Assembly (NCBI GenBank): GCA_002898275.1
Contig: BEIQ01000003.1
Span: 310,001-374,000 of the forward strand
Source of the DNA: a bacterium HR40
GTDB lineage: Bacteria > Pseudomonadota > Alphaproteobacteria > Geminicoccales > Geminicoccaceae
Direction: 5' to 3'
DNA: 64,000 nt
The translations under genes and the position numbers were made by a program. The notes under the pieces are model-generated. The model saw only the letters and a list, made by a program, of their open reading frames with translations. It was not told the origin of the DNA and made no database searches. This document shows, in pieces, positions 38,601 through 50,540 of the stretch (its first letter is position 1; the number at the start of each line of letters is the position of its first letter).

Positions 38601-39110
38601 GTCGGGAAAACTTCGGGCGAGCTGCTCGAGCACCTGGCGAGCGCGCGACGGCTCACCGCGGCGGAGCAGGCTGCCGACCGGTCCGAAGGCACCGCCGGTG
38701 AGCAAGATGAGACCGCTCGAGGCGGCGGCGAGCTGCTCCACGGACACCGCTGGCCGACCTTGGGTGGCGTCGAGCCAAGCGTCGCTCAAAAGCCGACAGA
38801 GATTGGCGTAGCCCGTGGCATTCTGGACGAGGAGGACGACCGCCGGCGGCTCCTCGTGCCGGCTTGCCGGGCGCCTGTCGCCATCGGGCAGGGCGAGGGG
38901 CAGGCTCGCCCCGACGACCGGCTGGATGCCCGCCTTCGTGGCAGCGGCACAGAAGCCCATGACGCCAAAGAGATTGGCATCGTCGGTCACCGCCACCGCC
39001 GGCATGCGCAGCTCGCGGCAGAGCCGAACGAGCTCGTCGTGACGCACACAGCCGCGCAGCAGCGAATGGGCCGACCGCACCCGCAGATGGAGGAAAGGGG
39101 AGAGGCTCAT
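35643..39110 (-). CDS. dnaE: DNA polymerase III subunit alpha
   Basis: About 1155 residues from the ATG at 39110 (another ATG two codons upstream at 39116). Replicative polymerase. Order: N-terminal PHP domain, palm with the catalytic aspartates in [14 protein letters not shown], fingers with [14 protein letters not shown], helix-hairpin-helix and a C-terminal OB fold ([18 protein letters not shown]). Odd: the first PHP motif reads [11 protein letters not shown] where the family usually has HLRVHSxYSLL, so a metal-binding His appears replaced by Arg. A degenerate PHP is common where a separate DnaQ does proofreading. It is divergent from the nuo operon with 239 bases between starts. Confidence 0.97.
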   Translation of the reverse strand: MSLSPFLHLRVRSAHSLLRGCVRHDELVRLCRELRMPAVAVTDDANLFGVMGFCAAATKAGIQPVVGASLPLALPDGDRRPASRHEEPPAVVLLVQNATGYANLCRLLSDAWLDATQGRPAVSVEQLAAASSGLILLTGGAFGPVGSLLRRGEPSRARQVLEQLARSFPDRLYVELQRHGLPEEEQTEEAFLDLAYRLDLPIVATNDVHFADADMYEAHAALLCIGAGTTLDDPDRPQVTPEHRFKSGEEMAALFADLPEAIENTLVIARRCAFAAPVRKPILPRYPTAEGRNEAEELRVRARAGLQERLERQLWRPEMSAEEREEVARPYRERLEYELDVIVRMEFPGYFLIVADFIRWAKERGIPVGPGRGSGAGSLVAWALAITDLDPLRFGLLFERFLNPERVSMPDFDIDFCQDRRDEVIRYVRDKYGADRVAHIITFGRLQARAVLRDVGRVLGLPYGLVDRVCKLVPHSPANPVTLAEALELEPRLAELRDSDPDVARMIAIASRLEGLPRHASTHAAGVVIGDRPLVELIPLYRDPHSDMPVTQFDMKDVEKAGLVKFDFLGLTTLTMLRMGEDLLRRRGLAVELAKVPLDDGATYELLGRADTMGVFQLESGGMRDALARLRPDRFEDIIAMVALYRPGPMDNIPRYIAVKHGVERPSYLHPALEPILRETNGVIIYQEQVMEIARTLAGYTLGGADLLRRAMGKKIKAEMDAQREVFVRGAMERGIPEDLATAIFDQVAKFASYGFNKSHAAAYALLAYQTAWLKANHPAEFYASVLTMEKADQAKIAAYRQEMRSKGIPLYPPDVQHSGATFGVEEGGEGRGVRFALSAIKGIGDQAAAAIVAERERAGPFRSFFEFARRLGPRVLNRRILEALVRAGAFDSLDPHRARLFEAIEAALHHARAHATPDPAVATLFGGDVMEVAEPALPQISDWPLLERLQHEQSVLGFHLSAHPLDGFLDMLPAAGFTLAARLFDEPAAFDGRSLRLAGVVVARQERRSQRGRFAFVTFSDPSGQFEVTVFSDLFSRSRELLEGHEPLAVDADCRVEEERVRLVAQRIEPLSARLETRPAVLEIVLERAEALPRLGELLQRTGSGRGARVRLRLPTSGQERVVLELPAELRLPLTARADVARIPGVAMIRDLAG

Positions 39111-39271
39111 CCGCATCCGTCCTCGAGCGCCCGCCGACATGGGAACCGAGGACGGCCGAGCGGGCAAGGCGAACGGATGTTGGCCACCGCGCGGTCACCG
39201 GGCAGGCGATGCAGTCCGCCCTGCCGGGGCGGCGTGCCGCCGGTGGGACAGATCGGCGCGCCCGCCCAGCC

Positions 39272-39300
39272 TTGGCAAGGCCCCGGGGTGCTCCTATGTT
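39272..39300 (+). promoter_or_regulatory. Sigma-70 promoter of the nuo operon
   Basis: TTGGCA (39272-39277), a 17-base spacer and TATGTT (39295-39300), both close to consensus. Transcription would start near 39307, about 43 bases before the nuoA GTG at 39350. This supports that start over longer in-frame readings beginning upstream. The remaining divergent region toward dnaE (39111-39271) shows no gene. Confidence 0.65.
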
Positions 39301-39349
39301 GCGCCCCGGCATGGGTATGGCGCCGCCGCACGCGCCGGGGAGCTGCGCC

Positions 39350-39718
39350 GTGCAGCAGTCCTATCTCTTCGAATATCTGCCGATCCTCGTGTTTTTGGGC
39401 ATCGCGCTGGGGTTGGCGGTGGCGATCCTGCTCGCCTCCTGGCTCATCGCCCCGCAACATCCCGAGCGCGAGAAACTGTCCGCCTACGAGTGCGGTTTCG
39501 AGCCCTTCGACGATGCGCGCGGCCGCTTCGATGTGCGCTTCTATCTGGTGGCCATCCTGTTCATCATCTTCGACCTCGAAGTCGCGTTCCTCTTTCCCTG
39601 GGCGGTGGCGCTCGGCGACATCGGTGTCTTCGGCTTCTGGTCGATGATGCTGTTCCTCGCGGTGCTCACGGTCGGCTTCGCGTACGAGTGGAAGAAGGGA
39701 GCCCTCGAATGGGAGTGA
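39350..39718 (+). CDS. nuoA: NADH-quinone oxidoreductase subunit A
   Basis: 122 residues from the GTG at 39350 (GGGGAG 7 bases upstream), the normal length. Inner-membrane subunit of complex I with three spans. The conserved loop [20 protein letters not shown], which carries the Cys of the quinone-site region, follows span 1. [15 protein letters not shown] is the second span. First gene of a complete 14-gene operon; its stop overlaps nuoB by 10 bases. Confidence 0.95.
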   Translation: MQQSYLFEYLPILVFLGIALGLAVAILLASWLIAPQHPEREKLSAYECGFEPFDDARGRFDVRFYLVAILFIIFDLEVAFLFPWAVALGDIGVFGFWSMMLFLAVLTVGFAYEWKKGALEWE

Positions 39719-40236
39719 GCGGCAGCGTCGCGCCGGCCGCTTCCGACCGGCTGTTCGAGCGGGTCAGCGAGGGCCTCGAGAAGCGAGGCTTTTTCGTGAC
39801 GAGCCTGGATGCCCTGGTCACCTGGGCGCGCTCCGGCAGCCTCTGGCCCATGACCTTCGGGCTCGCCTGCTGCGCCGTGGAGATGATGCACGCCGCAGCG
39901 AGCCGCTACGACCTCGACCGCTTCGGCCTCGTCTTCCGACCCAGTCCGCGCCAGAGCGACGTCATGATCGTCGCCGGTACCCTATGCAACAAGATGGCTC
40001 CGGCCCTGCGCAAGGTCTACGATCAGATGGCCGAGCCGCGCTACGTGATATCCATGGGCAGCTGCGCCAATGGCGGCGGCTACTATCATTTTTCCTACTC
40101 GGTGGTGCGGGGCTGCGACCGCATCGTGCCGGTCGATATCTACGTGCCGGGCTGCCCGCCCACCGCGGAGGCGCTCGTCTACGGCATCCTGCAGCTGCAG
40201 AAGAAGATCCGCCGCAAGGGCACCCTCGAGCGCTGA
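39709..40236 (+). CDS. nuoB: NADH-quinone oxidoreductase subunit B
   Basis: 175 residues, ATG at 39709 inside the nuoA end. Carries the terminal 4Fe-4S cluster N2 that reduces quinone. Ligands are seen as the tandem Cys in [10 protein letters not shown], Cys in [16 protein letters not shown] and Cys in [11 protein letters not shown]. The first 35 residues are variable. Peripheral-arm subunit; directly followed by nuoC. Confidence 0.97.
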   Translation: MGVSGSVAPAASDRLFERVSEGLEKRGFFVTSLDALVTWARSGSLWPMTFGLACCAVEMMHAAASRYDLDRFGLVFRPSPRQSDVMIVAGTLCNKMAPALRKVYDQMAEPRYVISMGSCANGGGYYHFSYSVVRGCDRIVPVDIYVPGCPPTAEALVYGILQLQKKIRRKGTLER

Positions 40237-40246
40237 GGAACGGAGG

Positions 40247-40873
40247 ATGAGCGTGGAGACCGGGCCGCAGACCGTCGAGGCGCTCGAGGACATGCTCGCC
40301 ACCATCGAGGCGAAGCTCGGCGACCTCTTGCTCGAGAGTCGGATCGCTCATGGCGAGCTCACCATCGTGGTGCCAGCGTCCCGGATCGTCGAGGTGCTGA
40401 CCTGGCTCAGGGACGAGCCGGCCATGCTCTTCAGCGAGCTCGTCGATCTGTGCGGCGTCGATTGGCCGGAGCGGGAGCAGCGCTTCGACGTCGTCTACCA
40501 CCTTTTGTCGCTGCACCATAACCAGAGGCTACGGGTGAAGGTGCGCACCGACGAACATACCCCGGTCCCTTCGGTTACCGCCGTCTATCCCACCGCAGGT
40601 TGGTTCGAGCGGGAGGCGTGGGACATGTTCGGCATCCTGTTCTCGGACCATCCGGATCTGCGGCGGATCCTCACCGATTACGGTTTCGAGGGGCATCCGC
40701 TGAGGAAGGACTTTCCGCTCACCGGCTATGTCGAGGTCCGCTACGACGACGACCAGAAACGGGTGGTCTACGAGCCGGTGAAGCTCCGGCAGGACTTTCG
40801 CAACTTCGATTTCCTCTCACCGTGGGAGGGCCTGCAAGGCTTCCTGCCGGGCGACGAGAAAGCGACGAGCTGA
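40247..40873 (+). CDS. nuoC: NADH-quinone oxidoreductase subunit C
   Basis: 208 residues from the ATG at 40247, preceded by GAGGAACGGAGG. Peripheral-arm subunit with no cofactor that holds NuoD in place. Family signature: [42 protein letters not shown], and the C-terminal [12 protein letters not shown]. It is a separate gene here, not fused to nuoD as in E. coli. 66 bases separate it from nuoD. Confidence 0.96.
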   Translation: MSVETGPQTVEALEDMLATIEAKLGDLLLESRIAHGELTIVVPASRIVEVLTWLRDEPAMLFSELVDLCGVDWPEREQRFDVVYHLLSLHHNQRLRVKVRTDEHTPVPSVTAVYPTAGWFEREAWDMFGILFSDHPDLRRILTDYGFEGHPLRKDFPLTGYVEVRYDDDQKRVVYEPVKLRQDFRNFDFLSPWEGLQGFLPGDEKATS

Positions 40874-40939
40874 GTCGAGGGGCAGCACCGCGACCGGCGG
40901 CGGCGAACGGCCGGAGGTGGTACCTGCCGGAGCGACGGC

Positions 40940-42118
40940 ATGAGCGAGACGACGATCCGCACCTTCAGCGTCAACTTCGGACCGCAGCATCCGGCGGCCC
41001 ACGGCGTCCTTCGGCTGGTGCTGGAAATGGACGGCGAAGTGGTGGAGCGCGCCGATCCGCATATCGGTCTGTTGCATCGCGGCACAGAAAAGCTCATCGA
41101 GTATCGCCCCTACTTGCAGAACATCGGCTATTTCGACCGTCTCGATTACGTCTCGATGATGTGCCAGGAGCACAGCTATGTACTCGCCGTGGAGAAGCTC
41201 CTGGGCATCACCCCGCCAATTCGCGCTCAATACATTCGAGTGCTATTCTGCGAGATCACGCGCATTCTCAATCATCTCCTCAATATCACGACCATGGCGC
41301 TCGACATCGGAGCGATGACCCCGCTTCTTTGGGGGTTCGAGCAGCGCGAAAAGCTCATGGAGTTCTACGAGGCGGTGTCGGGCGCCCGCATGCATGCCAA
41401 CTATTTCCGATTCGGCGGTGTCGCGAAGGATATGCCAGCCGGGCTCGAGGAGCGCATCGCCGAATGGTGCGACCAGTTCATGCCGTTCATGGACGATCTC
41501 GAGACGCTGCTCACCGAGAACCGCATCTTCAAGCAGCGCACCGTCGACATCGGCGTGGTGTCGGCCGAGGATGCGCTGGCCTGGGGCTTCTCGGGGCCGA
41601 TGCTGCGCGCCTCCGGGATCGCCTGGGATCTGCGCAAGGCTCAGCCCTACGAGGTCTACGACCGCATGGATTTCGACATTCCCGTCGGCCGGCACGGCGA
41701 CTGTTACGATCGCTATCTCGTGCGCATGTGGGAGATGCGGGAATCGGTGAAGATCATCCGCCAGTGCCTGGAACAGATGCCAGAGGGGCCGGTGCGCTTG
41801 CCCAATCACAAGGTGACGCCGCCGCCGCGCGCCGAAATGAAGCGGTCGATGGAGGCGCTCATCCACCACTTCAAGCTCTACACCGAGGGAATCCACGTGC
41901 CCAAAGGCGAGGTCTACGTGGCGACCGAGAATCCCAAGGGAGAGTTCGGCGTCTATCTCGTGTCCGACGGCACCAATCGGCCTTACCGCTGCAAGATCCG
42001 CTCGCCTGGCTATGCGCATCTGCAGGCCCTCGAGAAAATGGCGAAGGGCCACCAGCTCGCGGACACGGTGGCGATCATCGGGTCGCTCGACATCGTCTTC
42101 GGGGAGATCGATCGGTGA
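40940..42118 (+). CDS. nuoD: NADH-quinone oxidoreductase subunit D
   Basis: 392 residues. 49-kDa subunit that forms the quinone-binding cavity with NuoB. Seen: [21 protein letters not shown] at the N-terminus, [12 protein letters not shown], and the C-terminal region around [13 protein letters not shown] ending [12 protein letters not shown], the standard NuoD terminus. The stretch about 41215-41295 uses unusual AT-rich codons for this genome (ATT, CAA, TAC, TTC, AAT). It is coupled to nuoE by a GTGA overlap. Confidence 0.97.
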   Translation: MSETTIRTFSVNFGPQHPAAHGVLRLVLEMDGEVVERADPHIGLLHRGTEKLIEYRPYLQNIGYFDRLDYVSMMCQEHSYVLAVEKLLGITPPIRAQYIRVLFCEITRILNHLLNITTMALDIGAMTPLLWGFEQREKLMEFYEAVSGARMHANYFRFGGVAKDMPAGLEERIAEWCDQFMPFMDDLETLLTENRIFKQRTVDIGVVSAEDALAWGFSGPMLRASGIAWDLRKAQPYEVYDRMDFDIPVGRHGDCYDRYLVRMWEMRESVKIIRQCLEQMPEGPVRLPNHKVTPPPRAEMKRSMEALIHHFKLYTEGIHVPKGEVYVATENPKGEFGVYLVSDGTNRPYRCKIRSPGYAHLQALEKMAKGHQLADTVAIIGSLDIVFGEIDR

Positions 42119-42741
42119 CCTCCGCGCCGTCGAAGAAGACGCCGGTCGGAGTCATGGCCCCCGACGTCGACCGCTTCGCCTTCACCCCCGAGAACCTGGA
42201 GAAGGCGCGCGAGATCCTCCGTCGCTATCCCGAGGGGCGCCAGCAGAGCGCGGTGCTGCCGCTTTTGCATCTCGCCCAAGCGCAGCACGGCGGTTGGCTG
42301 CCGCAGGCGGCCCTCGACTATGTCGCTGACTTCCTCGGCATGCCGCGGATTCGCGTCTACGAGGTGGCGACTTTCTACGACATGTTCAATCTCGAGCCGG
42401 TGGGTCGCATCCAGGTACGGGTCTGCACCACCACGCCCTGCTGGCTGTGCGGTTCCGACCAGGTGCTGCAGGCCTGCCGCGACGTGCTCGGCATCGACGT
42501 CGGCGAGTCCACCCCGGACGGCCGCTTCTTCCTGCGCGAGTTCGAGTGCCTCGGCGCCTGCGCCAATGCGCCGGTGATGTGGATCGACGACGACTACTAC
42601 GAGGACCTCGACTACGGCCGCGCCCGGGCGGTGCTGGAAGCGCTCAAGCGTGGCGAAAAGCCCAAGCCTGGCCCGCAGTCGGGGCGCTGCGGCTCGATGC
42701 CCGCGGGCGGCAAGACCACGCTCTTGTTCCGGGAGGAGTGA
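42115..42741 (+). CDS. nuoE: NADH-quinone oxidoreductase subunit E
   Basis: 208 residues from the GTG overlapping the nuoD stop; the ATG at 42154 is a less likely alternative. Thioredoxin-like 2Fe-2S subunit (cluster N1a). Ligands: Cys in [13 protein letters not shown] (CX4C) and CLGACANAP. Preceded by [20 protein letters not shown] and [13 protein letters not shown]. Forms the NADH-oxidising module with NuoF. The C-terminal 35 residues, after the conserved core, are Lys/Pro/Gly-rich. Confidence 0.96.
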   Translation: MTSAPSKKTPVGVMAPDVDRFAFTPENLEKAREILRRYPEGRQQSAVLPLLHLAQAQHGGWLPQAALDYVADFLGMPRIRVYEVATFYDMFNLEPVGRIQVRVCTTTPCWLCGSDQVLQACRDVLGIDVGESTPDGRFFLREFECLGACANAPVMWIDDDYYEDLDYGRARAVLEALKRGEKPKPGPQSGRCGSMPAGGKTTLLFREE

Positions 42742-42744
42742 GGG

Positions 42745-44046
42745 ATGCTGCGCGACCGCGACCGCATCTTCACCAACCTCTATGGCGAACAACCGTGGCA
42801 TCTCGAGGCGGCGCGCCGGCGCGGCGACTGGGACGGCACGCGCGATCTCATCCTCCTCGGCCGCGAGCGGATCGTCCAGGAGATCAAGGATTCCGGCCTG
42901 CGGGGCCGCGGCGGCGCCGGTTTCCCGACCGGTCTCAAATGGTCCTTCATGCCCAAGCAGAGCGACGGTGGACCGGTCTATCTGCTGGTGAACGCCGACG
43001 AATCGGAACCCGGCACCTGCAAGGACCGAGAGATCCTGAGGAACGAGCCGCACAAGCTCATCGAGGGGATCGTGCTGGCCGGTGCCGCCATGGGGGCCAC
43101 CCACTGCTACGTCTATGTGCGGGGCGAGTTCGTGCGCGAGGCGCAGATCCTCGAAGCGGCGGTGCGCGAGGCCTACGAGGCGGGGCTCGTGGGGCGCAAC
43201 GCCTGCGGCTCGGGTTACGACATCGAGATCGTCGTCCACCGCGGGGCCGGAGCTTATATCTGCGGCGAGGAGACCGGGCTCATCGAGAGCCTCGAGGGCA
43301 AGAAGGGCCAGCCGCGGCTGAAGCCGCCGTTTCCCGCTGCGGTCGGCCTCTATGGGCGACCGACCACCGTCAACAATGTCGAGACCATCGCCGTCGTACC
43401 GACCATTTTGCGCCGCGGCGCCTCGTGGTTCGCCAGCCTCGGCCGGCCGCGCAACACCGGTACCAAGATCTTCTGCATCTCCGGCCACGTGAACCACCCC
43501 TGCACGGTAGAGGAGGAGATGGGCATTCCGCTGCGCGAGCTCATCGAGCGCCACGCCGGCGGGGTCAGGGGCGGCTGGGACAATCTGCTCGCGGTGATCC
43601 CGGGTGGCTCGTCGGTCCCCCTCATTCCCAAGTCGGTCTGCGACACCGTGCGCATGGACTTCGACAGCCTCGTCGAGGTCAAGAGCGGCCTCGGCACGGC
43701 GGGCGTGATCGTGATGGATCGCAGTACCGATATCGTGCGGGCCATCGGGCGTTTGTCGCGGTTCTATATGCACGAATCCTGTGGCCAGTGCACGCCCTGC
43801 CGGGAAGGGACGGGATGGTTGTGGCGCATGATGGAGCGCCTCGCCCTGGGCGATGCGGAACCGGAGGAGATCGACCTCCTCTACGAGGTATCCAAGCAGA
43901 TCGAGGGCCATACCATCTGCGCCCTCGGTGACGCCGCTGCCTGGCCGGTGCAGGGGCTCATCCGTCACTTCCGTCCGGAACTCGAGCGGCGGATCGAGGA
44001 ACGCCGGCGGCGAGTCGCCACGCGCGCCGCCGAAACGGTCGCCTGA
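42745..44046 (+). CDS. nuoF: NADH-quinone oxidoreductase subunit F
   Basis: 433 residues. Binds NADH, FMN and the N3 cluster. Seen: [16 protein letters not shown] (NADH), [15 protein letters not shown] (FMN), [19 protein letters not shown], and the cluster ligands in [12 protein letters not shown] plus Cys in [13 protein letters not shown]. It starts 3 bases after the nuoE stop. Confidence 0.97.
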   Translation: MLRDRDRIFTNLYGEQPWHLEAARRRGDWDGTRDLILLGRERIVQEIKDSGLRGRGGAGFPTGLKWSFMPKQSDGGPVYLLVNADESEPGTCKDREILRNEPHKLIEGIVLAGAAMGATHCYVYVRGEFVREAQILEAAVREAYEAGLVGRNACGSGYDIEIVVHRGAGAYICGEETGLIESLEGKKGQPRLKPPFPAAVGLYGRPTTVNNVETIAVVPTILRRGASWFASLGRPRNTGTKIFCISGHVNHPCTVEEEMGIPLRELIERHAGGVRGGWDNLLAVIPGGSSVPLIPKSVCDTVRMDFDSLVEVKSGLGTAGVIVMDRSTDIVRAIGRLSRFYMHESCGQCTPCREGTGWLWRMMERLALGDAEPEEIDLLYEVSKQIEGHTICALGDAAAWPVQGLIRHFRPELERRIEERRRRVATRAAETVA

Positions 44047-44056
44047 GGGACGGCAG

Positions 44057-46138
44057 ATGCCGAAGATCGTCATCGACGGCAGGGAATACGAGGTTCCGGC
44101 TGGGATCACCATCTTCCAGGCCTGCGAGCTCGCCGGCATCGAGATTCCGCATTTCTGCTACCATCCGCGGCTCAACATCGCCGGGAACTGCCGGATGTGC
44201 CTGGTGGAGGTGGAGAAGTCGCCGAAACCGGTGGCATCCTGTGCCATGCCCGTAGCCGATGGCATGGTGGTCCACACCGACACGCCCCTCGTCCATCGAG
44301 CCCGACGGGGCGTTCTGGAGTTCCTGTTGATCAACCATCCGCTCGACTGCCCGATCTGCGATCAGGGCGGCGAGTGCGATCTCCAGGACCTCACGCTCTT
44401 CTACGGACCGGATCATTCGCGTTACCGCGAGAACAAGCGGACGGTCGCCGACAAATATCTCGGGCCCTTGATCTCGACCCACATGACGCGCTGCATCCAC
44501 TGCACGCGTTGCATCCGCTTCCTCACCGAGGTTGCCGGGGTCGAGGAGCTCGGCGCCGTCCACCGCGGCGAGCATATGGAAATCACCAATTACATCGAGG
44601 CGGCGCTCCGCTCGGAATTGCAGGGCAACGTCATCGATCTCTGTCCGGTGGGGGCGCTCAATTCCAAGCCATTCGAGTATCGGGCGCGCCCGTGGGAGCT
44701 GAGGAAGACCGAATCGATCGATGTCATGGACGCGGTCGGCTCGAATATCCGGGTGGATTCGCGTGGCAACGAGGTGATGCGGATTTTGCCTCGGCTGCAC
44801 GAAGACGTGAACGAGGAATGGATCTCGGATCGCAGCCGCTTCGCCTACGACGGCCTCCGCTACCGTCGCCTCGATGTGCCCATGGTACGCCGGGGCGGGC
44901 GACTCGAGGAAGCCTCGTGGCGAGACGCCTTACGCGCCATCCGCGAGCGGGTCGCGGGATTGTCCGGCGAGCGCATCGCCTTCATTGTCGGCGATCTCGC
45001 CTGTGCCGAGAGCATGCTTATGGTGCGCGAGCTGGCGCAGCGGCTCGGCTGCCCCAATGTCGATTGCCGGCAGGACGGTGCCCGACTGTCGGCGCGCCAC
45101 CGCGTCGAATATCTCTTCAACACCACGATCGCCGGCATCGAGCGCGCCGATCTCTGCCTGCTCGTCGGCACCAACCCGCGCTGGGAGGCTCCGCTCATCA
45201 ATGCCCGGCTGCGCAAGCGCTGGCGCATGGGCGGCTTCCGCGTGGCGCGCGTCGGCGCCGCCTTCGATCTCACCTATCCCGTCGAGGATCTGGGCGACAG
45301 CCCCGAAGTGCTCGCTGCCATCGCCGATGGCAGTCACCCCTTCGCCGCGGCGCTGGCACGGGCGGAGCGCCCGATGCTGGTGCTCGGCATGGGAGCACTG
45401 GCACGGCCCGACGGCGCGGCCATCCTCGCCCTCGCCCATCGCATCGGCGAGCGCTACCCGCTGCTGCGCGAGGGATGGAACGGCTACAATGTGCTGCACA
45501 CCGCGGCGGCGCGCGTGGGCGGCCTCGATCTCGGCCTGGTGCCGGAGGAGGGCGGACGCGACGTGGCCGGCATCCTCGACGGCGTCGAGAAGGGAGAGAT
45601 CGAGGTCGTCTATCTGCTCGGGGCCGACGAGATCGACGTGTCCCGCCTCGAGCGCGCGTTCGTCATCTACCAGGGCACCCATGGCGACCGCGGTGCACCA
45701 GTGGCCGATGTCGTGCTGCCGGGTGCCGCCTACACCGAGAAGAATGCCACCTGGGTCAACACCGAAGGGCGAGTGCAGCGCGGTCGCCTGGCCGTGTTCC
45801 CTCCCGGGGAGGCGCGGGAGGATTGGAAGATCCTGCGGGCGCTGTCGGAAGTTCTGGGCTGCCCGGTGCCGCTCGACGACCTCGCCGCGGTGCGGCGGCG
45901 GATGGCCGAAGTGGCACCGACGTTCGCCCACGAGGACACGATCCAGCCGGCGGCGTGGGCGCGGTTCGGCGAAGCGGGACCGCTCTCCCCGCAACCGCTA
46001 CGCTCGCCGGTCGAGGATTTCTATCTCGTCAATCCCATCTGTCGCGCGTCGAAGACGATGCAGCGCTGCTCCGCCGAGATCCTCAACGGGCAGATGCCCG
46101 AGGAGCGGCGGCTGGCGGTGGAGGTGCACATTGTCTGA
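44057..46138 (+). CDS. nuoG: NADH-quinone oxidoreductase subunit G
   Basis: 693 residues from the ATG at 44057. N-terminal 2Fe-2S domain ([19 protein letters not shown]), the N5 cluster with a His ligand ([20 protein letters not shown]), the N4 ligands [10 protein letters not shown], then a molybdopterin-oxidoreductase-like domain without cofactor function. The C-terminal half carries the usual [20 protein letters not shown]. Length matches alphaproteobacterial NuoG. It overlaps nuoH by 8 bases. Confidence 0.97.
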   Translation: MPKIVIDGREYEVPAGITIFQACELAGIEIPHFCYHPRLNIAGNCRMCLVEVEKSPKPVASCAMPVADGMVVHTDTPLVHRARRGVLEFLLINHPLDCPICDQGGECDLQDLTLFYGPDHSRYRENKRTVADKYLGPLISTHMTRCIHCTRCIRFLTEVAGVEELGAVHRGEHMEITNYIEAALRSELQGNVIDLCPVGALNSKPFEYRARPWELRKTESIDVMDAVGSNIRVDSRGNEVMRILPRLHEDVNEEWISDRSRFAYDGLRYRRLDVPMVRRGGRLEEASWRDALRAIRERVAGLSGERIAFIVGDLACAESMLMVRELAQRLGCPNVDCRQDGARLSARHRVEYLFNTTIAGIERADLCLLVGTNPRWEAPLINARLRKRWRMGGFRVARVGAAFDLTYPVEDLGDSPEVLAAIADGSHPFAAALARAERPMLVLGMGALARPDGAAILALAHRIGERYPLLREGWNGYNVLHTAAARVGGLDLGLVPEEGGRDVAGILDGVEKGEIEVVYLLGADEIDVSRLERAFVIYQGTHGDRGAPVADVVLPGAAYTEKNATWVNTEGRVQRGRLAVFPPGEAREDWKILRALSEVLGCPVPLDDLAAVRRRMAEVAPTFAHEDTIQPAAWARFGEAGPLSPQPLRSPVEDFYLVNPICRASKTMQRCSAEILNGQMPEERRLAVEVHIV

Positions 46139-47144
46139 GCTGTTCGTCGGCACGATCTGGCCGCTTTTCGAGCTCGTGCTGCTCACCCTGCTCATCGTCG
46201 TGCCGTTGCTGCTGGCCGTCGCCTATTTGACCTATGCCGAACGCAAGATCATCGCTGCCATGCAGCTGCGGCAGGGACCGATGTTCGTTGGACCCTATGG
46301 GCTGTTGCAGCCCCTGGCCGATGGTCTCAAGCTCTTGTTCAAAGAGACCGTCATTCCCACCCGCGCCAACAAGGGCGTGTTCGTGGCCGCACCGATCGTC
46401 ACCTTCGTGCTGGCGCTCGTCGGCTGGGCGGTGATCCCCTTCGGACCCGGTCTCGTCCTCGCCGACATCAACGTCGGCGTCCTCTACCTCTTCGCCGTGA
46501 GTTCGCTCGGCGTCTACGGGATCGTCATGGCCGGTTGGGCGTCGAACTCGCGTTACGCCTTTCTCGGGGCGCTGCGCTCTTCCGCCCAGATGGTGAGCTA
46601 CGAGATCGCGATCGGTCTCGTCATCATCAGCGTGCTCATCAGCGCCGGTTCGCTCAACCTGTCGGAGATCGTGGAGGCCCAGGCGCGGCACGGGTGGTAC
46701 GTCCTCTGGCACTTTCCGATGTTCATGATCTTTCTCGTCTCGATCCTGGCCGAGACCAATCGACATCCCTTCGATCTTCCCGAGGACGAGGCCAGTCTGG
46801 TGACCGGCTACAACGTCGAATATTCTTCGATGGCGTTCGCCCTCTTCTTTCTTGGCGAATACGCCAACATGATACTGATGAGCGCGATCTGCTCGATCCT
46901 TTTCCTCGGCGGCTGGCTGCCACCGCTCGATATCGCTCCCTTTACCTGGATTCCGGGACCGGTCTGGTTCGCCCTCAAAATCTCGGCGATCTTGTTCGTC
47001 TACATTTGGGCACGCGCGACCCTTCCGCGCTACCGATACGACCAGCTGATGCGCCTCGGCTGGAAGGTCTTCTTGCCCGCGGCCCTGCTGTGGATCGTCG
47101 TCACCTCCGGCGCGATGGTGGCGTTGGATCTCCTGCCCAAATGA
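46131..47144 (+). CDS. nuoH: NADH-quinone oxidoreductase subunit H
   Basis: 337 residues read from the TTG at 46131, which has GGAGG 6 bases upstream and lies inside the nuoG end; no nearer ATG gives the full N-terminus. Membrane-arm subunit with eight spans at the quinone channel. Seen: [32 protein letters not shown], and [28 protein letters not shown]-type segments that are near invariant in the family. Confidence 0.96.
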   Translation: MSELFVGTIWPLFELVLLTLLIVVPLLLAVAYLTYAERKIIAAMQLRQGPMFVGPYGLLQPLADGLKLLFKETVIPTRANKGVFVAAPIVTFVLALVGWAVIPFGPGLVLADINVGVLYLFAVSSLGVYGIVMAGWASNSRYAFLGALRSSAQMVSYEIAIGLVIISVLISAGSLNLSEIVEAQARHGWYVLWHFPMFMIFLVSILAETNRHPFDLPEDEASLVTGYNVEYSSMAFALFFLGEYANMILMSAICSILFLGGWLPPLDIAPFTWIPGPVWFALKISAILFVYIWARATLPRYRYDQLMRLGWKVFLPAALLWIVVTSGAMVALDLLPK

Positions 47145-47158
47145 CCGGGAGACCGTCC

Positions 47159-47650
47159 GTGAGTCTCGCCCTCGACCGCCTCGCCCGCACGCTTTTGTGG
47201 AAGGAGCTGGTGCAGGGATTCGCGCTCACGTTCCGCTACATGTTCCGGCCCAAGGTGACCCTCAACTACCCCTACGAGAAAGGGCCGAAATCCCCGCGTT
47301 TTCGAGGCGAGCACGCGCTCCGGCGCTATCCCAACGGCGAGGAGCGCTGCATTGCCTGCAAGCTGTGCGAGGCGATCTGTCCGGCCCAGGCGATCACCAT
47401 CGAGGCCGAACCGCGGCCGGACGGCAGTCGGCGGACCACCCGCTACGATATCGATATGGTGAAATGCATCTATTGCGGGTTGTGCGAGGAGGCCTGCCCG
47501 GTCGATGCCATCGTCGAGGGGCCCAACATGGAATTCGCCGCCGAGACTCGCGAGGAGCTCATCTACACCAAGGAAAAGCTGCTGGCCAATGGCGAACGCT
47601 GGGAACGCGAGCTGGCGCTGCGGCTCGAGCTCGACGCTCCCTATCGCTGA
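47159..47650 (+). CDS. nuoI: NADH-quinone oxidoreductase subunit I
   Basis: 163 residues from the GTG at 47159 (GGGAG 8 bases upstream); an ATG at 47141 overlapping the nuoH stop would add 6 residues. Two 4Fe-4S clusters (N6a and N6b): [12 protein letters not shown] and [12 protein letters not shown], each followed by conserved Pro. The C-terminus [17 protein letters not shown] is a family mark. It connects the peripheral arm to NuoB. Confidence 0.97.
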   Translation: MSLALDRLARTLLWKELVQGFALTFRYMFRPKVTLNYPYEKGPKSPRFRGEHALRRYPNGEERCIACKLCEAICPAQAITIEAEPRPDGSRRTTRYDIDMVKCIYCGLCEEACPVDAIVEGPNMEFAAETREELIYTKEKLLANGERWERELALRLELDAPYR

Positions 47651-47680
47651 GCGTTGCGCCCCAAGCGGAACGGCCCTGCC

Positions 47681-48286
47681 ATGACGATCGCCCTCTTCGT
47701 CTTCTATGTCTTCGCACTGGTCACCACGGCGTCGGCGGTGATGGTGATCGCCGCTCGCAATCCCGTGCATTCCGTGCTGTTCTTGATCCTCGCCTTCGTC
47801 TCCTCGGCAGGACTCTTCGTGCTGCTCGGCGCCGAGTTCCTCGCCATGGTGCTGGTCGTGGTCTATGTCGGCGCAGTGGCGGTGCTGTTCCTCTTCGTCG
47901 TGATGATGCTCGACATCGATTTCGTGCAGCTGCGCGAGGGTTTTCTCCAGTACCTCCCGGTCGGGGCGCTCGTCGGCCTCGTCCTGCTCGTCGAGCTCGC
48001 GCTCGTCTTCGGCACCCAGGCGGTGGAGACGGCCGCGGTCGACATGCCGCCCACCGCACCGCCGGGTGTGACCAACACCGAGGCGCTCGGCAGCCTGCTC
48101 TATACCCGATACTTCTATCTGTTCCAGACAGCGGGGGCGATCCTGCTCGTCGCCATCGTCGGGGCCATCACCCTCACCCTTCGCCATCGGCCGGATGCGA
48201 AGCGACAGGACATCTCCCGCCAGGTGCACCGGCGCCCGTCCGACACCCTCGAAGTGCGGAAGGTGCGCCCGCGCTCGGGCATTTGA
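47681..48286 (+). CDS. nuoJ: NADH-quinone oxidoreductase subunit J
   Basis: 201 residues from the ATG at 47681. Five spans; the conserved third span [28 protein letters not shown] contains the pi-bulge region that links quinone reduction to proton movement. The C-terminal tail ([20 protein letters not shown]) is basic and cytoplasmic. Twelve bases separate it from nuoK. Confidence 0.95.
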   Translation: MTIALFVFYVFALVTTASAVMVIAARNPVHSVLFLILAFVSSAGLFVLLGAEFLAMVLVVVYVGAVAVLFLFVVMMLDIDFVQLREGFLQYLPVGALVGLVLLVELALVFGTQAVETAAVDMPPTAPPGVTNTEALGSLLYTRYFYLFQTAGAILLVAIVGAITLTLRHRPDAKRQDISRQVHRRPSDTLEVRKVRPRSGI

Positions 48287-48297
48287 GGAGCATTGCC

Positions 48298-48609
48298 GTG
48301 CCGGCCATCCCCCTGTCCCACTATCTCGTTCTGGCCGCCCTGCTGTTCACGATCGGGGTCTTCGGCATCTTCCTCAACCGCAAGAACGTGATCGTCATTT
48401 TGATGTCGATCGAGCTCCTCTTGCTCGCGATCAATGTCAATTTCGTCGCCTTTTCCGCCTATCTGGGCGATCTCGCGGGTCAGGCTTTCGCCATGTTCGT
48501 GCTGACCGTGGCCGCCGCCGAGGCCGCCATCGGTCTCGCCATCGTCGTCGTCTACTTCCGCAACCGCGGAAGCATCGAGGTGGAAGATATCAATCTCATG
48601 AAGGGCTGA
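48298..48609 (+). CDS. nuoK: NADH-quinone oxidoreductase subunit K
   Basis: 103 residues, GTG start at 48298 with GAGGAG 8 bases upstream. Three spans with the conserved Glu residues of the antiporter-like chain: [24 protein letters not shown] and [13 protein letters not shown]. Ends EDINLMKG, as in most NuoK proteins. Confidence 0.95.
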   Translation: MPAIPLSHYLVLAALLFTIGVFGIFLNRKNVIVILMSIELLLLAINVNFVAFSAYLGDLAGQAFAMFVLTVAAAEAAIGLAIVVVYFRNRGSIEVEDINLMKG

Positions 48610-48611
48610 GG

Positions 48612-50534
48612 ATGCTGCACGTCCTCCTCGTCTTCTCGCCGCTCGCCGGAGCCGCGATCGCCGGCCTGTTCGGTCGGCTGATCGGCGACCGCGCTTCGCA
48701 GCTCGTCACTTGCGGGCTCATGGCCCTCTCGGCTCTGTGCGCGATCATCGGCCTCCGCCAGCTCGGCGAGGAGCCGTATACCGTCCCGCTCTTCACCTGG
48801 ATGCTGGTCGACGGCTTCGCCGTCGACTGGGCCTTGCGGGTCGACACGCTGTCGACCGTGATGATGTTCGTCGTGAGCTGCATCAGCTTTCTCATCCACG
48901 TGTATTCGATCGGCTACATGGCTCACGACGACAGCATTCCTCGGTTCTTCGCCTATCTCTCTTTCTTCACTTTCGCGATGCTCATGTTGGTGACTTCCGA
49001 CAACCTCCTACAGCTCTATTTCGGCTGGGAGGGAGTCGGTGTCGCCTCCTATCTTCTCATCGGTTTCTGGTACACCCGGCCGTCGGCTTGCGCCGCTGCC
49101 ATCAAGGCCTTCATCGTCAACCGTGTTGGCGACTTCGGTCTCGCCCTGGGGGTGGCTGCGACCTTCTTCATCTTCGATAGCATATCCTATGACGAGATCT
49201 TTCGAGCCGCACCTCGGTTCGCCGATACCCAGCTCGCGATCTTCGGTGCGAGCTTCGACACCCTGACCCTGATCTGCGTGCTGCTGTTCGTCGGCGCCAT
49301 CGGCAAGTCGGCACAATTGCCGTTGCACACTTGGCTTCCCGACGCCATGGAGGGTCCGACCCCGGTCTCGGCTCTGATCCACGCCGCCACCATGGTGACG
49401 GCCGGCGTCTTTCTCGTCGCCCGCTTCTCGCCTCTCTTCGAATATGCGCCCGAGGCGCAGGCCCTCGTCACCGCGATCGGCGCCAGCACCGCCTTCTTCG
49501 CCGCCACCGTGGGACTGGTGCAGAACGACATCAAGCGGGTGATCGCCTATTCCACCTGCTCGCAGCTCGGCTACATGTTCGCCGCCGCTGGCGTCGGCGC
49601 CTATGCCGCCGGCATCTTCCACCTCTACACCCATGCCTTTTTCAAGGCCCTGCTCTTTCTCGGTGCGGGTTCGGTCATCCACGCCATGTCCGACGAGCAG
49701 GACATGAGGCGGATGGGAGGGATCTGGCGCAAGCTCCCGCTCACCTATGCGGCGATGTGGATCGGGACTCTGGCGCTCGTCGGCTTTCCCGGAACTAGCG
49801 GCTTCTTCTCCAAGGATGCGATCATCGAGGCGACGTTCGCCGCGCACGCACCGTTCGCCGGCTACGCCTTCGGGTTGCTGGTGCTGGCCGCCGTGCTCAC
49901 CGCCTTTTACTCGGGCCGATTGATGTTCCTGACCTTCCACGGCGATCCGCGGGCGGATGCGCACACCATGGAGCATGTCCACGAGAGCCCGCCGGTCATG
50001 ATCGTGCCGCTCGTGCTGCTCGCCCTCGGCGCCCTCCTCGCTGGCTGGGTCGGTCGCGACATGCTCGATCCCGAAGGCCGCTTCTGGGCCGGCGCCATCG
50101 TCACCCTGCCGGACAATCGCGTGCTCGAAGAGATGCACCATGTGCCGACCGTGGTGAAACTGGCGCCGCTTTTCGCCCTCGTCCTCGGCCTGGGGCTCTC
50201 CTGGCTGTTCTACGTCCGCTCGCCGCAACTGCCCAACCAGCTGGCTGGTCGCCTACGCCCGCTCTACCGCTTCCTGCTCGAAAAGTGGTATTTCGATGAG
50301 CTCTACGACGCCCTGTTCGTGCGCCCTGCCCTGGCTCTCGGGCGAATCCTCTGGCGCGGCTTCGATCTCGGAGTGATCGACCGCTTCGGCCCCGATGGGG
50401 TCGCGGTCGCCACCCTGGCGGCGGCGCGCCGGGCGGTGCGGCTGCAGACAGGCTATGTCTACCACTATGCCTTCGCCATGCTGATCGGCATCGTCGCTTT
50501 GCTCTCCTGGTACCTGTTCGTCGTGCGCGGATAG
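48612..50534 (+). CDS. nuoL: NADH-quinone oxidoreductase subunit L
   Basis: 640 residues from the ATG at 48612. Antiporter-like proton-pumping subunit with about 16 spans and the long lateral helix. Seen: [42 protein letters not shown] and [18 protein letters not shown]-type motifs, with the key Lys and Glu residues. The frame is open far upstream, but the conserved N-terminus [14 protein letters not shown] fixes the start. Confidence 0.97.
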   Translation: MLHVLLVFSPLAGAAIAGLFGRLIGDRASQLVTCGLMALSALCAIIGLRQLGEEPYTVPLFTWMLVDGFAVDWALRVDTLSTVMMFVVSCISFLIHVYSIGYMAHDDSIPRFFAYLSFFTFAMLMLVTSDNLLQLYFGWEGVGVASYLLIGFWYTRPSACAAAIKAFIVNRVGDFGLALGVAATFFIFDSISYDEIFRAAPRFADTQLAIFGASFDTLTLICVLLFVGAIGKSAQLPLHTWLPDAMEGPTPVSALIHAATMVTAGVFLVARFSPLFEYAPEAQALVTAIGASTAFFAATVGLVQNDIKRVIAYSTCSQLGYMFAAAGVGAYAAGIFHLYTHAFFKALLFLGAGSVIHAMSDEQDMRRMGGIWRKLPLTYAAMWIGTLALVGFPGTSGFFSKDAIIEATFAAHAPFAGYAFGLLVLAAVLTAFYSGRLMFLTFHGDPRADAHTMEHVHESPPVMIVPLVLLALGALLAGWVGRDMLDPEGRFWAGAIVTLPDNRVLEEMHHVPTVVKLAPLFALVLGLGLSWLFYVRSPQLPNQLAGRLRPLYRFLLEKWYFDELYDALFVRPALALGRILWRGFDLGVIDRFGPDGVAVATLAAARRAVRLQTGYVYHYAFAMLIGIVALLSWYLFVVRG

Positions 50535-50540
50535 ACCCCG

